From CAZBEL01 sp964628055 (GTDB taxonomy: Bacteria > Fidelibacterota > Marinisomatia > Marinisomatales > TCS56), in NCBI GenBank assembly GCA_964628055.1, contig CAZVNL010000012.1:1-61317 (forward strand): DNA of 61,317 nucleotides. Direction: 5' to 3'. The notes beneath the pieces are model-generated. The model was not told where the DNA came from. It made no database searches and worked only from the letters and a program-made list of their open reading frames with translations. Of this stretch, positions 8,721 through 17,806 are shown piece by piece (the first letter of the stretch is position 1; the number at the start of each line of letters is the position of its first letter). The position numbers and the translations under genes are program-made.

Positions 8721-9182
8721 CTATTTAAGACCCTTGTAATAAGCAACCGGATCTACGAGGGGTCGCACGACCGGTTCGATCCAACCGTGGTCATCTAAGG
8801 GGGAGGCAAACAGGGAGTAATCCGTCAACTCCACGATGAAGAAATAGGTCAAAGTATCTCCCGGTAGGTCATAGGGGTTATACCGGTAGCGATAACGGGC
8901 GCGTTGCATGGTGAGCGGAATTTCCCGGTAAACACGCATGCGGTTTGTCTTTAAGAACAGGCTAACGGTCTTCAAACTATCTTCAGGAAAGTCCACGAAC
9001 AGGTCGATGTCGTACGGGCGATTGTTAAACACGACTTTAGCGGGGTAGTGAAAAATGCGCGGCGTCACGGGAAAAGGACCCGTTGGAACTTGCCGGGTCG
9101 TATCCTGGGCGTCTCCCGGGGAGCCCCGGAGCAGGGAACAGGTCATTAATCCAAGGAAAAGGAGAGTAGTTTTAAAAATCAT
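8721..9182 (-). CDS. Secreted hypothetical protein
   Basis: 153 residues with a clear signal peptide (MIFKTTLLFLGLMTCSLLRGSPGDA); the Cys at about 16 might serve as a lipobox but the context is poor. The mature part is rich in Tyr/Arg/Pro (RYRYRYNPYDLPGDTLTYFF) and looks beta-sandwich-like. No family recognised. It lies 45 bp after another secreted unknown and 8 bp before ligA, so it is probably co-transcribed with both. Confidence 0.55.
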   Translation of the reverse strand: MIFKTTLLFLGLMTCSLLRGSPGDAQDTTRQVPTGPFPVTPRIFHYPAKVVFNNRPYDIDLFVDFPEDSLKTVSLFLKTNRMRVYREIPLTMQRARYRYRYNPYDLPGDTLTYFFIVELTDYSLFASPLDDHGWIEPVVRPLVDPVAYYKGLK

Positions 9183-9227
9183 AGGTGATCAAATTATTCT
9201 TTCAATCGACACCATGGGCAGCGCCGG

Positions 9228-9662
9228 TTACATCTCCTGGAAGTAGATGCAGTTTTCGTACCAATACTCATAGCTAACTTTTTTGCGGATGAAACAGTCC
9301 AGGCTACATTTAGCCTGGCCCACGACGACCCTGGGTGGGCGGTTGCGTTGGTCGTAATGCATGACCACGATAAACTGTTGGAAGGGCTTTTTAGCGTATT
9401 CTCCCATCGTAGTCAGGGCGGTGTAAGCAAACCCCAGGTCATCGTTCGACCGGTTTCGGTCCACAGCAATATCCACCTGAAACACTCGTCCCTTATGGCT
9501 GGTGTAGATGTTCACCCCTAAAAGTTCCGGAGCAGAGTGATTCCGGGCGAAGTAGTGGGGTGTCATGGCTTTCAATTGAATATCGCTAAAGCGGGGCTTG
9601 GGAAACAGAAGCCCGGGAAGCAAAAGAAAACCGCAAAAAAGGCCTAACGATACCGGTTTCAT
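9228..9662 (-). CDS. Secreted hypothetical protein
   Basis: 144 residues from the ATG at 9662 (a TTG 9 nt upstream is the alternative). Signal peptide MKPVSLGLFCGFLLLPGLLF. The mature domain has a conserved-looking core (GRVFQVDIAVDRNRSNDDLGFAY, FQQFIVVMHYDQRNRPPRVV) and two cysteines close together (CSLDCF) that may form a disulfide. No family recognised. It starts about a dozen bases after the dtd stop, within the dnaE-dtd-ligA run. Confidence 0.5.
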   Translation of the reverse strand: MKPVSLGLFCGFLLLPGLLFPKPRFSDIQLKAMTPHYFARNHSAPELLGVNIYTSHKGRVFQVDIAVDRNRSNDDLGFAYTALTTMGEYAKKPFQQFIVVMHYDQRNRPPRVVVGQAKCSLDCFIRKKVSYEYWYENCIYFQEM

Positions 9663-9674
9663 ACTTTCCAAGAC

Positions 9675-10121
9675 TTATTTCTGTTGGCTATCCAATACAA
9701 AGGTGACCGGACCATCATTTACCAATTTCACTTCCATCATAGCGCCGAACACGCCGGTGGCTACGGAAAGGCCTCGAGCTTGGAGCTGCCGGACGAAATT
9801 TAGGTACAGTCTTTCACCCTTTTCCGGTGGCGCGGCGTGGACAAAGCTGGGTCGCCGCCCCTTGCGCCAATTGGCACATAACGTGAACTGACTCACTACC
9901 AGCGCTTCGCCCTTTATCTCCAGGATAGAACGGTTCATTTTCTTCTGGTCGTCATTGAAAATACGAAACCCGGCAATCTTCTGGGCCAGAAATTCACTGT
10001 CCGCTTCCTCATCCTCTGCCATCACCCCTAAAAAAACCACCAATCCCACCCCGATGGTACCCACGTCGGTTCCATCCACGGTTACGCTTCCGGAAGAGAC
10101 ACGCTGCAAGACGGCAATCAT
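9675..10121 (-). CDS. dtd: D-aminoacyl-tRNA deacylase
   Basis: 148 residues, the typical length. The diagnostic motifs SQFTL (77-81, active-site Thr) and NDGPVT (135-140, the Gly-cisPro gate) are present. The N-terminus MIAVLQRVSSGSVTVDG is also characteristic. It removes D-amino acids (and achiral glycine) from mischarged tRNAs in the cytoplasm. It starts 10 nt after the dnaE stop, so it is likely co-transcribed with dnaE. Confidence 0.97.
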   Translation of the reverse strand: MIAVLQRVSSGSVTVDGTDVGTIGVGLVVFLGVMAEDEEADSEFLAQKIAGFRIFNDDQKKMNRSILEIKGEALVVSQFTLCANWRKGRRPSFVHAAPPEKGERLYLNFVRQLQARGLSVATGVFGAMMEVKLVNDGPVTFVLDSQQK

Positions 10122-10131
10122 CGCAAAAGTA

Positions 10132-13100
10132 CTACTCTATCCAGACATTCTTTTTGCCAAAACGTTCCTGTAATTGGGCCAGGAATTCCCGGCGGGAAGA
10201 GACACGAATATTGTGGGCCAGGATACGTTGTTCCCGACCGGTGGGCGTTGTGAGATGAAACATGAGTCGGCACGAACCCTGAAAATGATGGCTCAAGTTA
10301 AACAAGTCGTCCACGTCATGGGGCTTTAAACGATCCTGATCAACACGTATATTCACCCGCCTGGAAAAATGATCACGGGCCTTTTCCAGAGGGACAATCT
10401 CATCGGCGATAAGCTTGAGATCGCTGAAATCAGAATTATTACCGGGTTTACCGGTGACAAAGACAACGGCATCGGGTTTCAAATAATCCTGATAGCGATT
10501 AAATACGTCACTGAAAGCCACCACATCAGCATGGCCTCCCAGGCACTCCAGGGTAAAGAAGGCCATTTCCCGATTATTGCGATCAAAGCGCCGTTTCAGG
10601 TTTTGCACCAAACCACCGATGCGGAGGGACTCGCGGGCGTTAACCTCCGTGTCATCAGAGAAGTCGAAAGTGCTGAACGTTTCCAGTTCGGCAGCGTATT
10701 TCAACAAGGGGTGTCCGGTTAGATAAAGTCCCAGGACTTCCTTTTCCCGGGCTAACATCTCCGTTTCCGACCAGTCGGGAACCTTGGGAAGGTCGGGAAT
10801 TAGGGCAAGGTGATTGTTCCCACCGCTATCGCCGAAGAGGTCTACCTGATTTTGTTGTCTTCGATCCTGCACTTGTTGACCGTATCGCAGGGCCAGGTCC
10901 ACGGCGGCAAACTGCTGGGCCCGGGTGCCTTCTAACTCCTCCATCGCCCCGGCCATGATGAGGCTCTCCAGCACCTTCTTATTCACGGCACGCAAGTCCA
11001 CCCGACTGGTGAAGTCAAAGACACTCTTAAATGGTCCCCCCGTCTCCCGGGCTTTCAGGATGTACTCCAGGGCCTTGGAGCCCACATTTTTCACGGCGTT
11101 TAAACCAAACACAATGGTACCATCGTCCCGCGGACTAAAATAAATGTCCGAGAGGTTAATGTTAGGAGGAATTACCTTAATCTTCAATTTCTGGCATTCG
11201 TTGATGAGAATAACCACCCGGTCGCTGTCGGACATCTCGCTGGTGAGGTTGGCAGCCATGAATTCGGTGGGATAGTGCGCCTTTAACCAGGCCGTCTGGT
11301 AGGCAATGTAGGCATAGGCGGTGGAATGACTTTTATTAAAACCGTACTCGGCAAATTTCTCGATAAGGGCATAAATCTGTTCCGCCTGGTGATGGGAGAT
11401 GCCTTGTTGTTTCGCCCCTTCGATAAACTTGACTTTTTGTTCAGCCATGAGGCTCTTGATTTTCTTGCCCATGGCCCGGCGCATGAGATCGGCTTCCGCC
11501 AGGGTGAAATTGGCGATTTCATGGGCAATTTGCATCACCTGTTCCTGGTACACAATAATGCCGTAAGTCTCTTTCAGGATCGGTTCCAGAGCCGGGTGGG
11601 CATACGCGATCTTTTTCCTACCGCCTTTCCGCTTGATAAAATCGTCGATATGAGCAATGGGGCCAGGACGGTAAAGGGCATTCATGGCGATGAGGTCTTC
11701 AATCTGGGTGGGCTTTAGTTTCTTAAGAAATTCCCGCATCCCGGAAGACTCAAATTGAAATACGCCAATAGTCAGCCCCCGGGCAAACAGGCGGTAAACC
11801 GCGGGATCATCAAGGGGGATAGCCTCTATGTCTACTTCGACACCACGGGACTGGAGCAATTTAACGGTGTGGTCAATCACGGTAAGATTGCGTAGCCCGA
11901 GGAAGTCCATCTTCAACAAGCCCAAAGCTTCGAGGCCCTTCATATCGTACTGGGTGGTGATATCTCCCTGGGAGGACTTGTAGAGGGGTACAAAATCGGT
12001 GAGTTCCCCCGGCGCGATGACCACTCCGGCAGCGTGGATTGACGCGTGGCGATTCATGCCTTCTAAAATAAGGGAGTGCTCCATCAGTTCACGATAGGGT
12101 CCTTCGGCGGCGCGTTTCAACTCCGCATTTTGTTCCATGGCCGATTTCAAGGTCACATGAACCCCGGTGGGTATCATCTTGGCAATGCGGTCGGTCTCCC
12201 CGTAAGAATAGCCCAGGACGCGGCCAACATCGCGGACTACCTGACGGGCTTTCAATTTCCCAAAGGTGATAATCTGGCTCACCGCTTTTTTCCCGTACCG
12301 CTCCTTGATGTAGTCGATGACCTCCCCCCGGCGCTCGTAGCAGAAATCAATGTCAATGTCTGGAAGGGTGACCCGTTCGGGGTTGAGAAAGCGTTCGAAC
12401 AAGAGATTGTGTTTTAAGGGATCGATGGTGGTGATTCCCAGGGCGTAAGAGACCAGGCTTCCCGCAGCAGAACCCCGACCGGGCCCTACAGGAATCCGCT
12501 GATCCCGGGCGTACTGGACAAAATCCCGCGTAATGAGAAAATAGCCCGCAAACCCCATCTTTTTGATGACCGACAATTCATATTGCAAGTGCTGTTCCAA
12601 CTCCGGGGTGAGGTCCCCGTACCGTTCCTGGACCCCCTTGCGGCTGAGCCGGGCCAGGTACTCGTTGGGGTCCCGGTTGTCTTCCTCCGGGGGAAGGGGA
12701 AAGTCAGGTAAATGCAATTCCCCGAGCGGCAGTTCCAGGTCGATTTGGTCAGCAATGGCGTGGCTGTTTTCCAGGGCGGCCGGGACTTCCTTAAAAAGGG
12801 CATACATTTCCTCCTGGGTTTTGAAATAAAATTCCGGTGTGGCATAGCGTAACCGGTTGGGATCGTCGCGATCTTTCCCCGTCCCCAAGCAGATGTGAAT
12901 ATCGTGGGCTTCGGCATGGTTGCGGAGGGCGTAATGGGAATCGTTAGTCGCCACCAGGGGCAGGTCCAATTCCTTGGCCAAGCGACACAGGTTTTCAATA
13001 TTCTTTTTTTCGGCTGACAACCCGTGATCCTGGATTTCCAGATAGTAGCGGCCGGGAAAGAGTTCGGCATATTCCAAAGCGGCAGCCCTGGCCCCGTCTG

Positions 13101-13563
13101 GATCCCCCTTTAAAAACCTCTCTGGAACCTCCCCTTTTAAGCAACCGGAAAGACAGATGAGACCCTCGCCATACTCCTGCAGTAACTCCTTATCCACCCG
13201 GGGCCGGTAGTAGAAACCCTCCAGGTAACCAAAAGTTACCAGCTTCATCAGGTTTTTATACCCGGTGTAATTCTGAGCCAGGAGGATCAAATGGTTATTA
13301 CCCCATCCGCCGTGGGCTTTAGGTTTTTTGTCGAAGCGACTTCCTTGGGCCACATAGACTTCACACCCGATGATGGGTTTTAAACCAGCTTTGCGGGCCT
13401 GCTGATAAAAGGGAACCACACTGAACAGATTCCCGTGCTCCGTCAATCCCACCGCTTCCATTCCCAGGTTGCCCACGGTCTCCACTAACGTGGGTACCGT
13501 CTGGGCGCCGTCCAACAAGCTGTAGTCAGAATGGTTGTGGAGGTGGATGAATTCAGAGGTCAT
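10132..13563 (-). CDS. dnaE: DNA polymerase III alpha subunit
   Basis: 1143 residues. It has an N-terminal PHP domain (HLHNHSDYSLLDG, residues 7-19) and a palm domain with the metal-binding PDIDIDF at about 400-406 and KMDFLGLRNL at about 552, matching the three catalytic Asp of DnaE. Other marks are GPGRGSAAGSLVSYALG, the fingers segment with RPGPIAHIDDFI, a helix-hairpin-helix (IPPNINLSDIYFSP) and a C-terminal OB fold (LRIGGLVQNLKRRF). It is a DnaE1-type replicative polymerase without a proofreading exonuclease insertion. First gene of the dnaE-dtd-ligA run; a 236-bp leader separates it from the next gene upstream. Confidence 0.98.
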   Translation of the reverse strand: MTSEFIHLHNHSDYSLLDGAQTVPTLVETVGNLGMEAVGLTEHGNLFSVVPFYQQARKAGLKPIIGCEVYVAQGSRFDKKPKAHGGWGNNHLILLAQNYTGYKNLMKLVTFGYLEGFYYRPRVDKELLQEYGEGLICLSGCLKGEVPERFLKGDPDGARAAALEYAELFPGRYYLEIQDHGLSAEKKNIENLCRLAKELDLPLVATNDSHYALRNHAEAHDIHICLGTGKDRDDPNRLRYATPEFYFKTQEEMYALFKEVPAALENSHAIADQIDLELPLGELHLPDFPLPPEEDNRDPNEYLARLSRKGVQERYGDLTPELEQHLQYELSVIKKMGFAGYFLITRDFVQYARDQRIPVGPGRGSAAGSLVSYALGITTIDPLKHNLLFERFLNPERVTLPDIDIDFCYERRGEVIDYIKERYGKKAVSQIITFGKLKARQVVRDVGRVLGYSYGETDRIAKMIPTGVHVTLKSAMEQNAELKRAAEGPYRELMEHSLILEGMNRHASIHAAGVVIAPGELTDFVPLYKSSQGDITTQYDMKGLEALGLLKMDFLGLRNLTVIDHTVKLLQSRGVEVDIEAIPLDDPAVYRLFARGLTIGVFQFESSGMREFLKKLKPTQIEDLIAMNALYRPGPIAHIDDFIKRKGGRKKIAYAHPALEPILKETYGIIVYQEQVMQIAHEIANFTLAEADLMRRAMGKKIKSLMAEQKVKFIEGAKQQGISHHQAEQIYALIEKFAEYGFNKSHSTAYAYIAYQTAWLKAHYPTEFMAANLTSEMSDSDRVVILINECQKLKIKVIPPNINLSDIYFSPRDDGTIVFGLNAVKNVGSKALEYILKARETGGPFKSVFDFTSRVDLRAVNKKVLESLIMAGAMEELEGTRAQQFAAVDLALRYGQQVQDRRQQNQVDLFGDSGGNNHLALIPDLPKVPDWSETEMLAREKEVLGLYLTGHPLLKYAAELETFSTFDFSDDTEVNARESLRIGGLVQNLKRRFDRNNREMAFFTLECLGGHADVVAFSDVFNRYQDYLKPDAVVFVTGKPGNNSDFSDLKLIADEIVPLEKARDHFSRRVNIRVDQDRLKPHDVDDLFNLSHHFQGSCRLMFHLTTPTGREQRILAHNIRVSSRREFLAQLQERFGKKNVWIE

Positions 13564-13799
13564 TTAGAATGAATTAGGAATTTTGGTGAACGAAAACACA
13601 AACGAAAATACAGCAACTAAAGGTGAATGCTAAAGAGGGAATCAACGCTTTATAGAAATATCATGCTAAACCGGGGAAATCTAAACAGGGGCCTTCTCAA
13701 GCCCAAGGCGGTGAGCAGGTGGAATAGGTTAAGGTTTTATAACCAAAACGATGCTTGCTGAAATGGCCACGGCCAATCGTCGTGATTGTCAACTTATTG

Positions 13800-14633
13800 T
13801 CAACCCAGAAAGACGGCCACTACGCCGGCGAGGGTAGCTACTTTAAGGAGGGCAGCAGCGGTGCGGGCGGAGTTTGAATCTGGGGCGCGCCATAAGGTAA
13901 AGGCCACGTACCCAAGGGGAATCTCGACTCCAAAAAGGAGCACGACAAAATAATAGGCTCCGTAATAACCGATTAAGTAGGGCCATAAAGCCCCCACGCC
14001 AATGAGAAAGGAAAACAGTAGGGCGATACGAATGGCAGGGGTAAGTCCGGCGCTAAGGGGGAAGGTGCGCAGGTGCACTTTCCGGTCGCCTTCCAGGTCA
14101 GCGATATCCTTTACCAGTTCTCGCACCAGGGTGAGGCCGAAAGCCAGTAGAGCGGGAACGATCATAGGGTCCACATTGCCAAAACTGGCACCGGCAAAGA
14201 GAAATACTAATCCCAAAATAGCGGCCACGACCACATTCCCCACCAGGGGCAATCCTTTCAAAAAAGGGGTGTAAAAGAGCATGAGGGGCAGGGCCACGGT
14301 CAGGGCGATCCAGCGAGCCGGGGGAGGCAAGCCCCATGCCAGTAGACTTCCCACTCCAAAGAGCACCCCGGCCAGAAACAGGGCGGTCTGGCGTTTTACC
14401 AGGCCGGTAATGAGGGGTCGTTTGGGGCGATTAATAACGTCAGTCTCGTAGTCAAAATAATCATTAATAGCATTGGCGGCAGCGTTGTAACATACCACGA
14501 CGCCCACAGCCAACAGCAATACACGTACCTGATGGAGAGCGTCCAGGATACTGGCGCAAACCAGGACCGTTAGGGCCCCGATGAATAGGTTCAAGGGACG
14601 CAGGAGGTGAATATGAGCCCAGAAGCGTTGCAT
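13800..14633 (-). CDS. UbiA-family prenyltransferase (GGGP-transferase-like)
   Basis: 277 residues, about eight membrane helices. The two Asp-rich motifs are NAINDYFDYETDVINRPKRPL (N57, D58, D61, D65) and DIADLEGDRKVHLRTFPL (about 175-192). The form NDYFDYETDxINRPxRPL is that of the geranylgeranylglycerol-phosphate geranylgeranyltransferase branch also seen in Bacteroidetes, rather than MenA or UbiA proper. It would transfer an isoprenoid chain to an acceptor inside the membrane; the acceptor is not determinable. It stands alone, with gene-free stretches on both sides. Confidence 0.82.
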   Translation of the reverse strand: MQRFWAHIHLLRPLNLFIGALTVLVCASILDALHQVRVLLLAVGVVVCYNAAANAINDYFDYETDVINRPKRPLITGLVKRQTALFLAGVLFGVGSLLAWGLPPPARWIALTVALPLMLFYTPFLKGLPLVGNVVVAAILGLVFLFAGASFGNVDPMIVPALLAFGLTLVRELVKDIADLEGDRKVHLRTFPLSAGLTPAIRIALLFSFLIGVGALWPYLIGYYGAYYFVVLLFGVEIPLGYVAFTLWRAPDSNSARTAAALLKVATLAGVVAVFLG

Positions 14634-15047
14634 GGAAGGAAGGGAATTTAAACGGAAACGGGGTGAGATGCGACGCCCCTGAATGTTGACCTTTTAAGAA
14701 AGTCATTATCGAAGGGTGAATACATTAGGGAGTTTCCCTATAATCAGAATATCCCTTTACAAAAAATAGGCGTACGATGGCAAAAAGTGACCAAACTAGA
14801 AACTGAAAACTATAAATTAGGGTAGAAATCTGTTTCTTTCCCGTCATGTACAGTAAACCGAAAAGAGGGTTTCTTAACGACAACCTTTACCTTAGCCTCA
14901 ACTTTGGTGCAGCCCCGACCTGCGACCAGCCACAAGTGACAAGTGACTTTCCGACCTTCGGACTATTAAACCTTCAAACCTATTAATTGCCAAACAATGA
15001 TTCTTCCCCTTGTTACTTGCTGATTAACCTTGCATAACCAGGAGCGA
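14634..15047. other. Gene-free stretch
   Basis: About 410 bp between two minus-strand genes. AT-rich. Apart from a short tandem repeat (acaagtgac twice near 14931-14945), I see no promoter, RNA gene or open frame worth calling. Confidence 0.5.
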
Positions 15048-15920
15048 TTATCTTTTCCTACCACCCAAGGTATCCAGGTAATCCCGTACGGCCTTAACCA
15101 TATTGGTGCTGTGGGTCTGGCTATTGGTCTCCATATCCAGGTAAGTGCCGTGGGGTAGAATGGAAACCATTTTCTCCAGGTTTTCCGGAACATGCATCAC
15201 ATCTTTAGAAGCCCCAATGATCAGGGTTGGAAGCGTAATGGACGGCAGTTGATCCCATACGGTATAGTTCCGAAAAGCCAGGGCAGCGGCCTTCAATTTC
15301 CAGGGGTCGGCGGCATCCAGGGCACGACAATACTTTTCGTACTGGGGCCGGTCGCTTTCTACGTCCAGACGGAAATGTTTCAGATACCACTTAATCACCG
15401 GTTTAAGGATTAAATATAATCGTGGGGGAAACAGGAAAATAATTCCCTGCGCCCATAAAGGAATCTGAAACAAGGCATTGGGTCCCACAAGCACCAGACA
15501 CAAGGGCTCCCGACCAGCTTGTTGACAGCATTCCAGGATGGCGGTAGCCCCCAGAGAACTGCCAAATAACAGGTAGCCTTGGGGCGGCAACGATAATAAC
15601 TCGATAGCACGTAAAATATCGTTTCCAATCGTGGTGACGCCATAGTCCACTTTGCCAGATACGATGGAGGAAACCTTTTCCCTGGTTTCCAGATAATAGA
15701 CCGTGAAGTCCCGCGTCATCTCCTGGAGGACGATCTGCCAGCCTTTGATGAGGGAGACCCAGCCGGGAATAAAGAGTACGGGGGGACGTTGGCGCTCAGT
15801 TTTGGGAGTAAAGGTAATCAACCGCAGGGCCACCTGAGGACTCACCTCCAAATAACTTTCCTGTATCTGGGTGCCGGGGGCACAAAACTCGGTGAGGGAA
15901 GGGGACTTTATGGAGCTCAT
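15048..15920 (-). CDS. Alpha/beta-hydrolase fold protein
   Basis: 290 residues. The nucleophile elbow is GSSLGA (Ser 122); an oxyanion-hole region is IPGWVS (51-56). The acid is probably Asp 246 in IIGASKDVMHVP and the histidine lies in SQTHSTNM. No signal peptide, so cytoplasmic. Its ATG overlaps the stop of the lipid-kinase gene by 4 nt (ATGA), so the two are coupled; a lipid or ester substrate would fit but is inference. Confidence 0.75.
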   Translation of the reverse strand: MSSIKSPSLTEFCAPGTQIQESYLEVSPQVALRLITFTPKTERQRPPVLFIPGWVSLIKGWQIVLQEMTRDFTVYYLETREKVSSIVSGKVDYGVTTIGNDILRAIELLSLPPQGYLLFGSSLGATAILECCQQAGREPLCLVLVGPNALFQIPLWAQGIIFLFPPRLYLILKPVIKWYLKHFRLDVESDRPQYEKYCRALDAADPWKLKAAALAFRNYTVWDQLPSITLPTLIIGASKDVMHVPENLEKMVSILPHGTYLDMETNSQTHSTNMVKAVRDYLDTLGGRKR

Positions 15921-16855
15921 ACGATCACCGGGAGGCGACGGGGTAGAACGGAATACTGAGCCGGTGGATATCCGGCTACCTCGCCATCGGCCTCGATAAC
16001 GATAGGCGCGGAGGTGTCAAATCCCACCTGTATTCCTTTATAAAGATGGGCGGCTTCCTTTTTCAAAATGGTACCCGTGTAAAGGGTAGGAATCAGGCCG
16101 GCCAGTTTCCAGCGCGAGACCCCCTCCACAATTGCCACCCGGAAAAGGCCATCGTCCGCTTGGGTAGTGACGCCGTAGTTCATGCCGCCACCGAAGTACG
16201 GCGTTTTAAAAACAGTGAGGTTGCTCAGGGTATCCACTGGCAGAACCTGGCCGTCCACGGTAACGCGACAGGGAAAAGCTTCAAACTCCCGAATGGCCTG
16301 AATTCCAGCCAGGATGGCCCCCACATCAACACTGATCTGCTTTAACCACTTGGTGATTCCGGCCACGGAATTAAATTTCTCATTGGCCAGACTAATGACC
16401 CCAATGCTGGAGTTGTTGGCAAAATAGCGAATGCTCGACTCCCCCTGGTGAGTCTGACAAGTAATACGACCAATATCGATATGAAGGACGCGTTCAGCTT
16501 CAAACCGTTCCAAAGGCGGAGTGGGGTCAGGGAATTTCTTTTCAAAATCACAACTGCTACCAGCAGGAATATAAATCAACTTCAAATTAGGATAGCGTAG
16601 CCGTCGATCTACCAATAAACCTTGAAGCACTTCGTTGAAAGTACCATCGCCTCCGAAGACCGCCAGACGCTCGGCCTGGGTTAAGTCCAGGGTGCGGGCC
16701 AACTCCGTGGCATGTCCGGGATGAGTGGTCATAACGACCTTGTGAGGAAGTCCCCTGGCATTTAATTGCTCCTGGAACTTCTCCCACCGCAATCGGGCTT
16801 GACCCTCCCCAGCCGCCGGGTTGCAAATGATCGTCGTTGCCCGCTTAATGCTCAT
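15917..16855 (-). CDS. Diacylglycerol/sphingosine-kinase family lipid kinase
   Basis: 312 residues. The DAGK catalytic motif GGDGTFNEV is at 68-76; the N-terminus has the family's IICNPAAGEGQA. The C-terminal beta domain (DGQVLPVDTLSNLTV, GGMNYGVTTQADDGLFRVAIVEG, IEADGEVAG) is complete. It phosphorylates a lipid hydroxyl with ATP at the inner membrane face; the substrate is not fixed by sequence. It forms a two-gene unit with the alpha/beta hydrolase, and the MBL hydrolase gene lies 44 bp upstream. Confidence 0.88.
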   Translation of the reverse strand: MSIKRATTIICNPAAGEGQARLRWEKFQEQLNARGLPHKVVMTTHPGHATELARTLDLTQAERLAVFGGDGTFNEVLQGLLVDRRLRYPNLKLIYIPAGSSCDFEKKFPDPTPPLERFEAERVLHIDIGRITCQTHQGESSIRYFANNSSIGVISLANEKFNSVAGITKWLKQISVDVGAILAGIQAIREFEAFPCRVTVDGQVLPVDTLSNLTVFKTPYFGGGMNYGVTTQADDGLFRVAIVEGVSRWKLAGLIPTLYTGTILKKEAAHLYKGIQVGFDTSAPIVIEADGEVAGYPPAQYSVLPRRLPVIV

Positions 16856-16899
16856 TCCATGCCCAAAAGGTTAATTGACATATCGAAAGACACGGAAAG

Positions 16900-17661
16900 T
16901 CATTCCCCAACTTGGATTTGCATCCCATCGTAGGCTAAGTCTACGGGCCCGCTAAAATGCGCTTTTACTAGAGCCGGAATATCCTGGGATAGAACGGTGG
17001 GGTAGAAATGGGTCAGAACGAGGCGTTCGCACCGGGTCCGGGACGCCAGGCGACCACAGGTGGTGGGGGTGAGATGACCCTCCTTCCGCTCCTCATCGGG
17101 GTAGGAACACTCTAACAATAACACCTCCACTTCCCGCGCGCCTTCGATGACTTCCTCGGAATAATCCGTATCACCGGAATAAAACAGGGAATGCCCCTGG
17201 CGGTCAGCAAATCGAAATCCCAGACTGTAGTCCATGTGCGCCGTATGGATGGTGTTGATGGTTACTGCTTCCGTGGAGAACTGGTCCCGGAAGAGCTCAT
17301 GAATTTCCACGGTCAACTGATCGTGCAGAACCCAGTGTCCGTAGAGTTCCATGAGACGCGTGTAGTAGTCGTGGAATCCCCGGGGGCCAAGGATGGTCAG
17401 GGTACGGGGCCACGTCACCTGGGGATCGTGTTTCCAGGCAAAGAGCAGGGGGACTAAATCAAAGACATGGTCAGGATGAAGATGAGAATAACAAATGATC
17501 TGGATTGACCGATAATCCAGATTCAAGTCGGCTGCCCGGCGTAGCGCTCCGGAGCCACCGTCAATTAATATCGTTTCTTCTCCCACCTGGAGCAGGTACC
17601 CGCTATTTCCGCGGCGTGCAACAGGAATCAGAACACCGGAACCCAACACTGTGAGTTGCAT
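16900..17661 (-). CDS. MBL-fold metal-dependent hydrolase (RNase Z-like)
   Basis: 253 residues. The metallo-beta-lactamase motif SHLHPDH (59-65) provides His60, His62, Asp64 and His65. Further ligands are in TAHMDYSLGFRF, SGDTDYSE and LVLTHFYP. The opening MQLTVLGSGVLIPVARRGNSGYL is the RNase Z/ElaC-like subfamily's, but the exosite for tRNA is not evident at this length. A general phosphodiesterase or beta-CASP-less hydrolase is the safest call. It sits directly upstream of the lipid-kinase gene on the same strand. Confidence 0.82.
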   Translation of the reverse strand: MQLTVLGSGVLIPVARRGNSGYLLQVGEETILIDGGSGALRRAADLNLDYRSIQIICYSHLHPDHVFDLVPLLFAWKHDPQVTWPRTLTILGPRGFHDYYTRLMELYGHWVLHDQLTVEIHELFRDQFSTEAVTINTIHTAHMDYSLGFRFADRQGHSLFYSGDTDYSEEVIEGAREVEVLLLECSYPDEERKEGHLTPTTCGRLASRTRCERLVLTHFYPTVLSQDIPALVKAHFSGPVDLAYDGMQIQVGE

Positions 17662-17806
17662 GTATTAATTTACCTCCATTGAAAGAAAAATGGCAGGATT
17701 GAATCCGCCCGATATGTGTTTTTAATCAAGCTTGTGTCCATCATCCACGCAGTTTTTCCAACGCACAACTTTAAGGGCTTAGGCACAAGCTACACCCTCA
17801 CGAACG

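Noticed and set aside
14931..14945. Short acaagtgac tandem as a CRISPR or iteron array
   Set aside because: Only two 9-bp units; no spacers and no further copies.
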